Shown: positions 1 to 6,946 of the stretch, in pieces
Numbering within the stretch: position 1 is the stretch's first letter
How the letters are laid out: each line of letters begins with the position of its first letter
Assembly: GCA_030039895.1 (NCBI GenBank)
Contig: JASHUR010000285.1
Span: 1 to 13,895 of the forward strand
Origin: Acidobacteriaceae bacterium
GTDB taxonomy: Bacteria; Acidobacteriota; Terriglobia; Terriglobales; Acidobacteriaceae
DNA length: 13,895 nt
Reading direction: 5' to 3'
Program-made: the position numbers and the translations under genes
Notes under the pieces: generated by a model
Database searches by the model: none
The model's input: only the letters and a program-made list of their open reading frames with translations
Told to the model about the DNA's origin: nothing

Positions 1-1389
1 AGGAACGCCTTTCAGATCGAACCGTGCCAGCGAACGGCAGTCCTTCGCCAGCTCACGCTCACCCTGCAGCACGTGGATGGCGACATTCGTCTGCCCATCC
101 ACTCCCGTGGTGAAGTGCTCTGTGGCTGAGGCGGGGATGGTCGAGTTGCGCTGGATGATCTTCGCGACAACTCCGCCCAGCGCCTCAATGCCCAGCGACA
201 ATGGCGTGACGTCGAGCAGCAGCATGTCTTCCGTGGCCTTGGAACCACCTTCAAGGATATGCGCCTGAACAGCCGCGCCGAGCGCGACCACCTCGTCAGG
301 ATTGAGCTCGATATGCGGCTTCTTGCCGCGTGCGCTCAGGTGGAAGATTTCGTCCGTCAGGGTACGGACTCGCGGAATACGCGTCGAGCCACCGACTAAA
401 ACCACCTCGTCGATCTGCTCCGGCGTCACTCCGGCGTCCTTGAGCGCCTGCCTGCACGGGCCAATGGTGCGCTCGAGCACCGGCTGAATAATCTGCTCGA
501 GCTGCGCGCGCGAAATCTCCCTGTAATACGGTTGGCCGCCCGGCAGTTGCACGCTGATCCTCGTAGTCTCCGCACTGGAAAGAGCAATCTTGGCCTCGAT
601 GACGGCCCTTCGGATCGCCTGCACGGCCTCGGCATTGCCGCTCAGGTCAAGATCCATCTCGCCATGAATGTCGTCGAGCGCGATGGCGATCAGGAGGTTG
701 TCAATATCGTCCCCGCCCAGATGCGTGTCGCCGTTGGTGGCGATGACCTCGAAGATCCCCTCGTGCAGCTTGAGAATCGAAATATCGAACGTTCCTCCGC
801 CCAGGTCATAGACGGCCACGATACCCTCTTTCTCGCGGTCGAGGCCGTAGGCGAGCGCAGCAGCGGTCGGCTCGTTGACCAGGCGCAGAACCTCAAGTCC
901 GGCCATGCGGCCCGCATCCTTGGTAGCCTGGCGTTGCGCATCGTTAAAGTACGCCGGAACCGTGACCACGGCCTTGGTAACCGGCGCGCCGAAATACCGC
1001 TCAGCATTCTTCTTCAACTGCCGAAGGACGTAGGCGGAAATCTCAGGTGGAGTGTACTGCTGGTCGCCGAGCTTGAGGCGAATCACCTCGCCGGGCTGGA
1101 TATCATCGGCCAGATGAAACGGAAACAGCTTGAGCTCGCCCTGAATGTCTTCAACGCCGCGCCCCATCAGGCGCTTGGCGGAGTAAATTACGCGGTCCGG
1201 CGCAGTGGCAAGAAATCTTCCGGCCGGATTACCCACGATGACCTGTTTGGCCGCAGGGATGGCAACGACCGACGGCACAAGGTTCACGCCGTCTTCGCCG
1301 GGGATGACAACAGGATGGCCGCCCTGCATAAACGCCACCAGCGAGTTCGTGGTTCCAAGATCAATTCCTACGATGCGAGCTTCAGCCAT
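1..1389 (-). CDS. hscA: Fe-S assembly Hsp70 chaperone HscA (C-terminus cut by window edge)
   Basis: Reading the minus strand from the ATG at 1389 gives an open frame of 463 residues that reaches base 1 without a stop, so the last part of the substrate-binding domain lies outside the window. Hsp70 signatures are in order: phosphate-binding DLGTTNS at residues 10-16, NEPTAAALAYG near 173-183, DLGGGTFD at 195-202, and VVLVGGSTRIPRV at about 329-341, followed by the DVTPLSLGIE linker/start of the substrate domain. The stretch QGERELAKDCRSLARF in the substrate domain is typical of HscA rather than DnaK. In known systems HscA uses ATP, with HscB, to release Fe-S clusters from the scaffold IscU to apo-proteins in the cytoplasm. 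It lies 73 bases downstream of hscB on the same strand, which supports the assignment. A weak AGGTAG ribosome site precedes the ATG. No iscS, iscU or ferredoxin gene is visible here. Confidence 0.95.
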   Translation of the reverse strand, partial: MAEARIVGIDLGTTNSLVAFMQGGHPVVIPGEDGVNLVPSVVAIPAAKQVIVGNPAGRFLATAPDRVIYSAKRLMGRGVEDIQGELKLFPFHLADDIQPGEVIRLKLGDQQYTPPEISAYVLRQLKKNAERYFGAPVTKAVVTVPAYFNDAQRQATKDAGRMAGLEVLRLVNEPTAAALAYGLDREKEGIVAVYDLGGGTFDISILKLHEGIFEVIATNGDTHLGGDDIDNLLIAIALDDIHGEMDLDLSGNAEAVQAIRRAVIEAKIALSSAETTRISVQLPGGQPYYREISRAQLEQIIQPVLERTIGPCRQALKDAGVTPEQIDEVVLVGGSTRIPRVRTLTDEIFHLSARGKKPHIELNPDEVVALGAAVQAHILEGGSKATEDMLLLDVTPLSLGIEALGGVVAKIIQRNSTIPASATEHFTTGVDGQTNVAIHVLQGERELAKDCRSLARFDLKGVP

Positions 1390-1462
1390 GCTTCTACCTG
1401 TGAGTTCCCGAGCCGCAAAAGCGAGCAGCTCAATCTGCAAATCATTCCTTTAATGGATGCGC

Positions 1463-2080
1463 TCACCCTTCCAGCGCCTCGTTGACGTCACGAACAAGGT
1501 TGCGCAGGTATCGACGGCGATCGAGGAGCGCAACCATCTCATCTTTAATTTTAGATGCCTCAGCCCCTGCGGCTTGAGCGCTTGGGAGTGCAGCGTCCCA
1601 CTTTGTCCACTGCTCCCTTAAATTGGAGTCAACAGCGGCGAGCTGGGATTCAAAGGCGGCGCGCGCCTTTTCAAGGTCAGAGCGGAGCTGAGGGTTGTCC
1701 TCGCCCATTTTGCGGTTCATGCGCATCTCTTCGAGCTGCATGTTCAGCTCGAATACCTCTTCCAGCAAATCAGCGGGAACGCGCGACTCCTTCGATGTGC
1801 CATCGTCGCTCTTGCCCGCCTCCAGCACTACGCCCTCCAGCCGCAGCAGGTGCTCGGTGCGGGCGACCGGGTCCTTCAAAGTACGGTAGGCGTCGTTCAG
1901 CAGCGACGTCTGGTCCAGACTCCACTGCTGCTCCTCGGGCGATTTCGTGGCGTACACGTCGGGGTGGTACTGGCGGCTGAGCCGGTAAAAGCCGCGCTCC
2001 AGCTGGGGCAGGTCCACATGGAGCTTGCGCGGGAGACTGAAGACGGCAAAATAGTCAGGCGGGTTTTGTACGCTGCTCAT
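1463..2080 (-). CDS. hscB: Fe-S assembly J-domain co-chaperone HscB
   Basis: A 205-residue protein with an N-terminal J-domain: the tract YRLSRQYHPDVY carries the catalytic HPD at residues 39-41, followed by an SLLNDAYRTLKDPVARTEHLL helix typical of HscB. The C-terminal half is a charged alpha-helical region (ELNMQLEEMRM...) corresponding to the HscB scaffold-binding domain. Family members such as the E. coli protein are about 170 residues. The extra length includes a hydrophilic insert around residues 86-105 (AGKSDDGTSKESRVP) between the two domains. HscB stimulates the ATPase of HscA and delivers the IscU scaffold to it. The order hscB then hscA on one strand suggests co-transcription. The ATG at 2080 has a GGAGG sequence about 15 bases upstream, which is longer than ideal spacing; no better start was seen. 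Confidence 0.93.
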   Translation of the reverse strand: MSSVQNPPDYFAVFSLPRKLHVDLPQLERGFYRLSRQYHPDVYATKSPEEQQWSLDQTSLLNDAYRTLKDPVARTEHLLRLEGVVLEAGKSDDGTSKESRVPADLLEEVFELNMQLEEMRMNRKMGEDNPQLRSDLEKARAAFESQLAAVDSNLREQWTKWDAALPSAQAAGAEASKIKDEMVALLDRRRYLRNLVRDVNEALEG

Positions 2081-2304
2081 GGCCGATGCTTTCTACCCCT
2101 CCAAGTAATTCTGTAATTCATACGTGGGAAAAGGCTTAACTAAATTAAGACCATTTCAGTCCACTTCCAGTATACGCCTTCCACAGCCATGAAACTCCGC
2201 GCGCGAAGCCACAACGGCCGACGATTCCAACAGATTTGATGTTTTGCACAGAGAAGTGACGCGCGACACGACAGCCGTCGTGGATGAGGACTAAAATTCG
2301 CGGG

Positions 2305-2342
2305 TTGCAGGGAATTCTGCCCACACTGAATCCCTGTTGCAG
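2305..2342 (+). promoter_or_regulatory. Dyad flanked by direct repeats in the leader of the aldehyde dehydrogenase gene
   Basis: An inverted repeat pairs CAGGGAATTC (2308-2317) with GAATCCCTG (2328-2336), leaving one A bulged and a 10-base loop. TTGCAG occurs on both sides (2305-2310 and 2337-2342). The element ends six bases before the ribosome site. It could be a regulator-binding dyad or an mRNA hairpin; no known regulator site is recognised. No convincing -35/-10 or sigma54 (GG-N10-GC) pair was found upstream in 2081-2304. That stretch also holds a short dyad ACGAC/GTCGT at 2268-2281. Confidence 0.3.
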
Positions 2343-2347
2343 TGAAA

Positions 2348-2353
2348 AGGAGA
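2348..2353 (+). promoter_or_regulatory. Ribosome binding site fixing the aldehyde dehydrogenase start
   Basis: AGGAGA lies six bases before the ATG at 2360. The alternative in-frame GTG at 2342 lies upstream of this Shine-Dalgarno sequence and has none of its own, so the ATG is preferred. Confidence 0.75.
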
Positions 2354-2359
2354 TTTCTT

Positions 2360-3889
2360 ATGGCGACAATTACAGCTCTTCGGCCGGGGAGCTACGGCTT
2401 TCCTGTTTCAATTCGCAAGCAGTACCAGAACTATATCGGCGGCGAGTGGGTAGAGCCCTCCACAGGGCAATACTTTGAAAACGTAACGCCGGTGACCGGG
2501 CAGGTTCTGTGCGAGATTCCGCGCTCGAACGCGGACGACATCAACCGCGCGCTGGACGCGGCTCATGCCGCGAAGACGGCGTGGGGCAGGACCTCCACGA
2601 CTGAGCGCGGACGCATATTGGAGAAAATCGCGCAGCGCATGGAAGAGAACCTGGAGATGCTGGCCACCGTGGAGACGTGGGACAACGGCAAGCCGCTCCG
2701 CGAAACAATGGCCGCCGACCTGCCGCTCGCGATCGACCACTACCGCTACTTTGGCGGCGTCATTCGTGCGCAGGAAGGCACAATCTCCGAAATCGACGAG
2801 AACACGATCGCGTACCACTTCCATGAGCCGCTGGGCGTGGTGGGTCTTATTATTCCGTGGAACTTCCCGCTGCTCATGGCCGCATGGAAGCTGGCTCCGG
2901 CGCTGGCCGCGGGCAATGCCGTCGTGCTGAAGCCAGCGGAGCAGACTCCGCTTTCAATCCTGGTGTGGGCCGAGCTGGTCGCCGACCTTCTGCCTCCGGG
3001 CGTGCTGAACATTGTGAACGGATTCGGCCTCGAAGCCGGCAAACCGCTGGCGTCGAGTTCGCGCATCAACAAGGTCGCCTTCACAGGCGAGACAACTACT
3101 GGCCGGCTCATCATGCAGTACGCCTCGCAGAACATCATTCCCGTCACGCTGGAGCTGGGCGGCAAGTCTCCAAACATCTTCTTCGAAGACGTAATGAGCA
3201 AGGACGATGCCTTCTTCGACAAGTCGCTCGAAGGCTTCACCATGTTCGCCCTGAACCAGGGCGAGGTCTGCACCTGTCCGTCGCGCGCGCTCATTCAGGA
3301 GTCGATCTATGACCGGTTCATGGACCGCGCGCTCAAGCGCGTCAAGGCCATCAAGCAGGGCAACCCGCTCGACAAAACCACGATGATCGGCGCGCAGGCC
3401 TCAACCGAGCAGATGGAGAAGATCCTCTCGTATCTGGACATCGGCAAGCAGGAAGGCGCGCAGGTGCTCATCGGCGGCAAGCGGGCCAGACTCGACGGCG
3501 ACCTGGCCGACGGCTTCTACATCGAACCGACCGTCTTCAAGGGCAACAACAAAATGCGCATCTTCCAGGAGGAGATTTTCGGACCAGTGGTTTCGGTGAC
3601 CACCTTCAAGGACGATGACGAAGCGCTGGAGATCGCCAACGACACGCTGTACGGGCTGGGAGCGGGCGTGTGGACGCGTGATATGAATCGCGCGTACCAC
3701 TTCGGCCGCGGCATCAAGGCCGGACGCGTCTGGACCAACTGCTACCACCTGTATCCGGCGCATGCGGCGTTCGGCGGCTACAAGCAGTCGGGCGTCGGCC
3801 GCGAAACGCACAAGATGATGCTCGACCACTACCAACAGACCAAGAACATGCTGGTAAGCTACGACCCGAACGCGATGGGGTTCTTCTAA
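2360..3889 (+). CDS. NAD(P)-dependent aldehyde dehydrogenase, acetaldehyde dehydrogenase (AcoD/ExaC-like) type
   Basis: A 509-residue full-length aldehyde dehydrogenase. Visible landmarks are the cofactor-domain tract IIPWNFPLLMA, the KPAEQTP loop, FTGETTTGR, the general-base glutamate E265 in LELGGKSP, and the nucleophile C304 in NQGEVC, followed by T-C-P. EEIFGPV and the C-terminal FGGYKQSGVGRE are also present. The N-terminal ISxQY-like region and the N-Q-G-E-V-C-T-C-P context resemble bacterial acetaldehyde dehydrogenases used in ethanol or acetoin breakdown (AcoD, ExaC); substrate choice is inferred. The reaction is oxidation of an aldehyde to the acid with reduction of NAD(P)+, in the cytoplasm. 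The ATG at 2360 is chosen because AGGAGA precedes it at good spacing. The stop TAA overlaps the ATG of the DUF779 gene by one base (TAATG), indicating translational coupling. Confidence 0.93.
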   Translation: MATITALRPGSYGFPVSIRKQYQNYIGGEWVEPSTGQYFENVTPVTGQVLCEIPRSNADDINRALDAAHAAKTAWGRTSTTERGRILEKIAQRMEENLEMLATVETWDNGKPLRETMAADLPLAIDHYRYFGGVIRAQEGTISEIDENTIAYHFHEPLGVVGLIIPWNFPLLMAAWKLAPALAAGNAVVLKPAEQTPLSILVWAELVADLLPPGVLNIVNGFGLEAGKPLASSSRINKVAFTGETTTGRLIMQYASQNIIPVTLELGGKSPNIFFEDVMSKDDAFFDKSLEGFTMFALNQGEVCTCPSRALIQESIYDRFMDRALKRVKAIKQGNPLDKTTMIGAQASTEQMEKILSYLDIGKQEGAQVLIGGKRARLDGDLADGFYIEPTVFKGNNKMRIFQEEIFGPVVSVTTFKDDDEALEIANDTLYGLGAGVWTRDMNRAYHFGRGIKAGRVWTNCYHLYPAHAAFGGYKQSGVGRETHKMMLDHYQQTKNMLVSYDPNAMGFF

Positions 3890-4281
3890 TGCCTCAGGTT
3901 ACGCAGAAAGTTGTACCTGAGCAGGTGACCCGCACAGCAGCCGCTAAGGATTTGATGGACAGGCTGACCGCCAAACACGGTCCGCTCATGTTCCACCAGT
4001 CGGGCGGCTGCTGTGACGGCAGCTCGCCCATGTGCTATCCGCGCGGCGAGTTCCTGGTAGGCGACAGCGACGTCCTGCTGGGCACGCTGGACGACACGCC
4101 GTTCTACATGAGCAAAAGCCAGTTCGAATACTGGAAACACACCCAGCTCACTCTCGACGTGGTTCCCGGCCGCGGCGGAATGTTCTCCCTCGAAGGCCCG
4201 GAGGGCCTACGCTTCCTCATCCGCTCGCGGGTGTTCACAGACGAGGAGATTGCGGCGCTGCGCGAGGCCGGGAGGATTTAG
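3889..4281 (+). CDS. DUF779 family protein, coupled to aldehyde dehydrogenase
   Basis: A 130-residue soluble protein with no signal peptide or membrane segment. The conserved core is MFHQSGGCCDGSSPMCYP, with H36, adjacent C41-C42 and C49, a pattern that suggests metal or disulfide chemistry. This matches my recollection of the DUF779 family, whose members commonly sit beside aldehyde dehydrogenases; the biochemical function is not known to me. The middle (LGTLDDTPFYMSKSQFEYW) and the tail (GMFSLEGPEGLRFLIRSRVF) complete a usual-length family member. Its ATG overlaps the dehydrogenase stop codon by one base, so the two are almost certainly co-translated. A role in maturing, activating or protecting the dehydrogenase is plausible but is inference from context. 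Confidence 0.88.
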   Translation: MPQVTQKVVPEQVTRTAAAKDLMDRLTAKHGPLMFHQSGGCCDGSSPMCYPRGEFLVGDSDVLLGTLDDTPFYMSKSQFEYWKHTQLTLDVVPGRGGMFSLEGPEGLRFLIRSRVFTDEEIAALREAGRI

Positions 4282-4310
4282 GACTAGGATTGAGTTGATC
4301 TAAGATCGGA

Positions 4311-4326
4311 GCCCACTTTCGTGGGC
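4311..4326. terminator. Hairpin after the aldehyde dehydrogenase-DUF779 unit
   Basis: GCCCAC-TTTC-GTGGGC forms a perfect 6-bp stem with a 4-base loop, 30 bases after the DUF779 stop and between two convergent genes. No T-run follows on either strand, so this is terminator-like rather than a canonical intrinsic terminator. Confidence 0.45.
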
Positions 4327-4327
4327 T

Positions 4328-4350
4328 GGATGCGCGCAACTTGCGCATCC
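4328..4350. terminator. Second hairpin between convergent genes
   Basis: GGATGCGC (4328-4335) pairs perfectly with GCGCATCC (4343-4350) around a 7-base loop. It begins one base after the preceding hairpin and ends four bases before the stop of the toxin gene on the opposite strand. It could serve the toxin transcript. A T-run is absent. Confidence 0.45.
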
Positions 4351-4354
4351 TCAC

Positions 4355-4672
4355 TTAGCAATTTGCTAACGGCCTTCGCGAGCCGTGATAAACGCGCAGC
4401 ACTCTCACGTTGTTTCTGTCGATCGCGAAGATGATGCGGTGCGATTGGTAGATGAGATGTCGCACCTCTTCTGCGAAGACTGTCTGCTCTGGAATCACCG
4501 GGCATCGGCGAGGCATGGATTCCAACGAAAATAGTGCGTCCATCAGTCCATTCCACCAGTGAACAGCATATTCGGACTCCTGTCGGTCTTGCTTCAGGAA
4601 TCCGTAATATTCCTCTGCGTCCGATAAAGCGGTATCAGTGATCTCTACGAGGTATTCCAAGCTTCGCGCCAA
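4355..4672 (-). CDS. RelE/ParE-family type II toxin
   Basis: A basic 105-residue protein with the RelE/ParE layout: an N-terminal strand (LVEITDTALSD), two helices (DAEEYYGFL... and HWWNGLMDALFSLESMP), then strands VRHLIYQSHRIIFAI and VRVLRVYHGSRRPL. The final VLRVYHGSR tract is typical of the family. These toxins are either mRNA endonucleases (RelE) or gyrase poisons (ParE); the sequence does not decide which. The 5' end overlaps the antitoxin gene by 38 bases if the TTG at 4672 is the start. No ATG fits the alignment, and a second TTG at 4660 is possible, so the exact start is uncertain. The overlap and gene order (antitoxin first) support one toxin-antitoxin module. Confidence 0.82.
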   Translation of the reverse strand: MARSLEYLVEITDTALSDAEEYYGFLKQDRQESEYAVHWWNGLMDALFSLESMPRRCPVIPEQTVFAEEVRHLIYQSHRIIFAIDRNNVRVLRVYHGSRRPLANC

Positions 4673-4931
4673 GGTCCTTCAGAGCTTTCCGTGCGGGCTG
4701 AACTCTTCCAGCCTTCACATCCTCAAGACCTACCCGGATCGCAGCCACCACCTCAAGCTCTTCCAGTCGGTCCAGCAAACTCTGGTAACTGGCCGCGTCC
4801 TGCACCACAAGCTCCGCGCGTCCGTTCACCGTGAGCACCAGCGGCGTTCCCGACTTTTTGAGCTTGCCGACATACTGCTTGGCGTTTCTTTGAAAGTCTG
4901 TGACAGAGCGGACTTCACGCAGGTCGATCAT
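4635..4931 (-). CDS. Phd/YefM-type antitoxin of the RelE/ParE pair
   Basis: A 98-residue protein. The N-terminal half (VRSVTDFQRNAKQYVGKLKKSGTPLVLTVNGRAELVVQDA) has the YefM/Phd DNA-binding fold pattern, including the TVNGRAELVVQD strand pair. The C-terminal helical part (SLLDRLEELEVVAAI...) would wrap the toxin. The ATG at 4931 is chosen because GAGGTG precedes it and because the alternative ATG at 4967 lies inside the upstream palindrome. The protein would neutralise the toxin and, with it, repress its own promoter, as is known for this family. Confidence 0.85.
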   Translation of the reverse strand: MIDLREVRSVTDFQRNAKQYVGKLKKSGTPLVLTVNGRAELVVQDAASYQSLLDRLEELEVVAAIRVGLEDVKAGRVQPARKALKDLGAKLGIPRRDH

Positions 4932-4934
4932 AAT

Positions 4935-4940
4935 CACCTC
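4935..4940 (-). promoter_or_regulatory. Ribosome binding site of the first antitoxin
   Basis: GAGGTG read on the minus strand, three bases before the ATG at 4931. The same hexamer precedes the second antitoxin gene in this window. It decides the start against the ATG at 4967. Confidence 0.6.
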
Positions 4941-4957
4941 AGCACGAGAAAAGCATA

Positions 4958-4985
4958 GCATAAGCATTGAATTCCATGCTTATGC
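4958..4985. promoter_or_regulatory. Candidate autoregulatory operator of the YefM-RelE/ParE module
   Basis: A 28-bp palindrome in which 13 of 14 base pairs are symmetric: arm GCATAAGCAT (4958-4967), 8-base centre TGAATTCC, arm ATGCTTATGC (4976-4985). It lies 27 bases upstream of the antitoxin ATG, where YefM/Phd-type antitoxin-toxin complexes are known to bind. Binding is inferred from position and symmetry; a clean -35/-10 pair was not resolved around it. Confidence 0.6.
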
Positions 4986-5035
4986 ACAACTCTTCGCAGA
5001 GGCAAACCAAGCCTTGGCCAACCGCCTGCTCCACT

Positions 5036-6598
5036 CTATTGGTCCGTCGGCGTTACCGGGGTCCTCGGCGCGCGCAGATGCCGCTCCGGTTTGCTCGGCG
5101 GAGTTGGCGGCACCGGTGCTGTCTGGGCGCTGCCTTTGCGCAGCTCCAGATCTCCGTGCGTCGTGGAAAGCTCAAGTTTCACGCCGCCCTCCCCGATCGT
5201 CCCGGATATCTGCTTTTCGCCGCCGTCCGTCTTCACCTCCAGCGGAAAGTCTGTCTGCAGATCGCTATCGTCGGTTGTGCTTGCAGTTACCGCAAAACTC
5301 GCGTTCGCAGGAACCGTAAGCATCAGCGCTCCGGTCTGGTTCCTGATCTCCACGTTGCCCAGCGGCGCCGCCGTCGTCACATTCACGTCTCCGTCCCTGT
5401 CTTCAATGTGAAGATTGCCCGCCACCTGGGTGAGTTCAATGTCCTTCGAGTGCGTCACAATCCGCACCGGCCCTTGCAGATCGTTGGCGGTCAGGTCGTC
5501 AGAGTCCAGCGTCAGGTCCCCGCCCAGCTTCTGCACATCGATCGACGTGCGTGAGGAGTGGAAGTGGACCGCCCCGCCCATCTGTTCCATGTGCGTATCG
5601 CCAAAGAACTCGCCGTCGATCACCGCCTGGCCGTTGATCTCAGACAGCGTCACGTCTCCGCCCTGCCCGTTCACAAATGCCTGGCCGGTGACGGCGTGAG
5701 CTGAGAAGTCTCCGTTCTGCATGTGCGCGTGCACATCTCCGCCCATACCGTCGAACTTCACGTCTCCATGTCCGTCCGTTACATCTGCATTGCTCTTCAT
5801 CCCTTCAACAGACACGTCCCCATGCCCGGCATTCACCGTCAGAAAGCTCTTCTCCGGAACCGCCAGCGTCAGATCCACAGCCGCGCCCTCATGCCCGGGC
5901 ACCGTCACCACTACGCCGGAGCCTGCCGGCGTAATCTGCGGACGCACCGCGTCAAAAGTCTTCTGAATATCGTCATCCGACCAGGTGTGCACCACCTCGT
6001 GCGCCTGCAAGTGTAGCTGCCCGTCCGCTGAAGGTGTGATCGTCACATCTCCGCGCGGATTCTGCACGTTCACCGTTCCGTTCGCCGTAACCGCCTGCGT
6101 CATCTGCACGTCCCTGTCGTGCTCATCGCCAAAGGTAAACAGCAGATCATTGCCGTTCACGCCGAACTGCCGTCCCATTGGCCGCAGCCAGTGCGCCGAG
6201 TGCGCTCCCCAGGCCAGAAAAAGCAGCACCACAACCAGAAATATGAATCCGCCGCCTGCCCTGCGCCCTGCGTACGGATCAGACCGGTCCAGGAAGTACT
6301 CGAACAGCGAAATCAGCCCCACAGCGATCAGCAGCAGAGGCCACCACCGCGCAAACCAGTCCCACACCGCAAAACTGTTTAGCCGCCCCATCTCCATCAG
6401 AAGCGCAATTATGCCGATCGTTACCAATATGATCGGCCCGGTAATCGAGGGTCGGCGCACGCCTCGCCAGTACGCACGCCAATACTGCCGCTGCGCTCGC
6501 ATCTGGTCCCGTTGCGCCCGCGCCCACTGGCGTGCCTGCCGCGGGTCCTGCGGATACTGCCCGGGATTCGGCGGCGGATTCTGCGGATTCGTGCTCAT
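5036..6598 (-). CDS. Membrane protein with LiaF-like helices and DUF4097 beta-repeat domain
   Basis: A 520-residue protein. Residues 1-50 are Pro/Gln/Arg-rich and cytosol-like. Residues 51-103 form a LiaI/LiaF-like two-helix module (GPIILVTIGIIALLMEMG and WWPLLLIAVGLISLFEYFL), and a third hydrophobic helix lies at about 116-132. Residues 170-487 form a DUF4097 domain, a run of short beta-strand repeats built around G-D-V/L turns (GDVSVEGM, GDVKFDGM, GDVTLSEI, GDLTLDSD, GDVNVTTA, GDLELRKG), consistent with a right-handed beta-helix-like fold. A proline-rich tail ends the protein. It is the last gene of the sigma-factor operon and starts three bases after the previous stop, with a strong GGAGG. 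LiaF-type proteins modulate envelope-stress signalling in Firmicutes; here a scaffold or sensor role at the membrane is inference. With three helices the repeat domain may lie outside the cytoplasm. Confidence 0.85.
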   Translation of the reverse strand: MSTNPQNPPPNPGQYPQDPRQARQWARAQRDQMRAQRQYWRAYWRGVRRPSITGPIILVTIGIIALLMEMGRLNSFAVWDWFARWWPLLLIAVGLISLFEYFLDRSDPYAGRRAGGGFIFLVVVLLFLAWGAHSAHWLRPMGRQFGVNGNDLLFTFGDEHDRDVQMTQAVTANGTVNVQNPRGDVTITPSADGQLHLQAHEVVHTWSDDDIQKTFDAVRPQITPAGSGVVVTVPGHEGAAVDLTLAVPEKSFLTVNAGHGDVSVEGMKSNADVTDGHGDVKFDGMGGDVHAHMQNGDFSAHAVTGQAFVNGQGGDVTLSEINGQAVIDGEFFGDTHMEQMGGAVHFHSSRTSIDVQKLGGDLTLDSDDLTANDLQGPVRIVTHSKDIELTQVAGNLHIEDRDGDVNVTTAAPLGNVEIRNQTGALMLTVPANASFAVTASTTDDSDLQTDFPLEVKTDGGEKQISGTIGEGGVKLELSTTHGDLELRKGSAQTAPVPPTPPSKPERHLRAPRTPVTPTDQ

Positions 6599-6601
6599 CG
6601 C

Positions 6602-6946
6602 TTACCTCCCCTCCCGGTCCGTTCCTCGCGGCATATCCGGCGGAGTGGTCGTCAACGTAGTTCCCGACGATGACGTCTCGTTCCAGCCGCCACGCTGACC
6701 CGAATACTGCGGCGGATATTGCCCGGGCTGCGGTGCTCCTGTATACGCTCCCGGCGGCGGAATCTCGCTTTGCGCCTGCATCCATGCCGCGCGCTCCGCC
6801 AGCATCAGCAACCCAAGTGCAATCAGATACAGCGGCCAGCTCTGCCCGAAGGTCAACACGTGCCACTGGTCCAGCAGCGCCGTCACTCCGAAGATCAGGA
6901 TCATGATCGGGCCCCGGATCCGGTGCAGAAATACATAGCGGTTCAT
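6602..6946 (-). CDS. Small LiaF-like two-helix membrane protein
   Basis: A 114-residue protein that is almost entirely one LiaI/LiaF-like module: GPIMILIFGVTALLDQW (residues 12-28), then WPLYLIALGLLMLAERA (37-53), followed by a hydrophilic Pro/Gly/Gln/Thr-rich tail. The ATG at 6946 overlaps the stop of the upstream gene as ATGA and has a GGGGGGTG ribosome site. An in-frame start 39 codons further upstream would run through the upstream gene's proline-coding end and is rejected. The helices match those of both neighbours closely (see the G-P/A-I...W-P-L pattern), suggesting paralogous modules. Function is unknown; membrane partner of the flanking proteins is the simplest inference. Confidence 0.8.
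   Translation of the reverse strand: MNRYVFLHRIRGPIMILIFGVTALLDQWHVLTFGQSWPLYLIALGLLMLAERAAWMQAQSEIPPPGAYTGAPQPGQYPPQYSGQRGGWNETSSSGTTLTTTPPDMPRGTDREGR

Noticed and set aside
532..1485. A 317-codon open frame on the plus strand
   Set aside because: It is antisense to hscA, whose minus-strand reading carries every Hsp70 signature; the plus-strand product shows no recognisable motif.
2342..2360. GTG at 2342 as start of the aldehyde dehydrogenase
   Set aside because: It lies upstream of the AGGAGA site that serves the ATG at 2360 and has no ribosome site of its own.
4355..4369. Perfect 7-bp inverted repeat TTAGCAA/TTGCTAA at the end of the toxin gene
   Set aside because: A one-base loop cannot form a hairpin and it lies in coding sequence; it could at most be a protein site, with no supporting context.
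5009..5019. CCAAGCCTTGG dyad just after the DUF4097 stop as a terminator
   Set aside because: The loop would be a single base and there is no T-run; the wider pairing is weak and interrupted.
5985..6698. Plus-strand frame of 237 codons
   Set aside because: Antisense to the DUF4097 and small LiaF-like genes, which have membrane helices, repeats and good ribosome sites on the minus strand.
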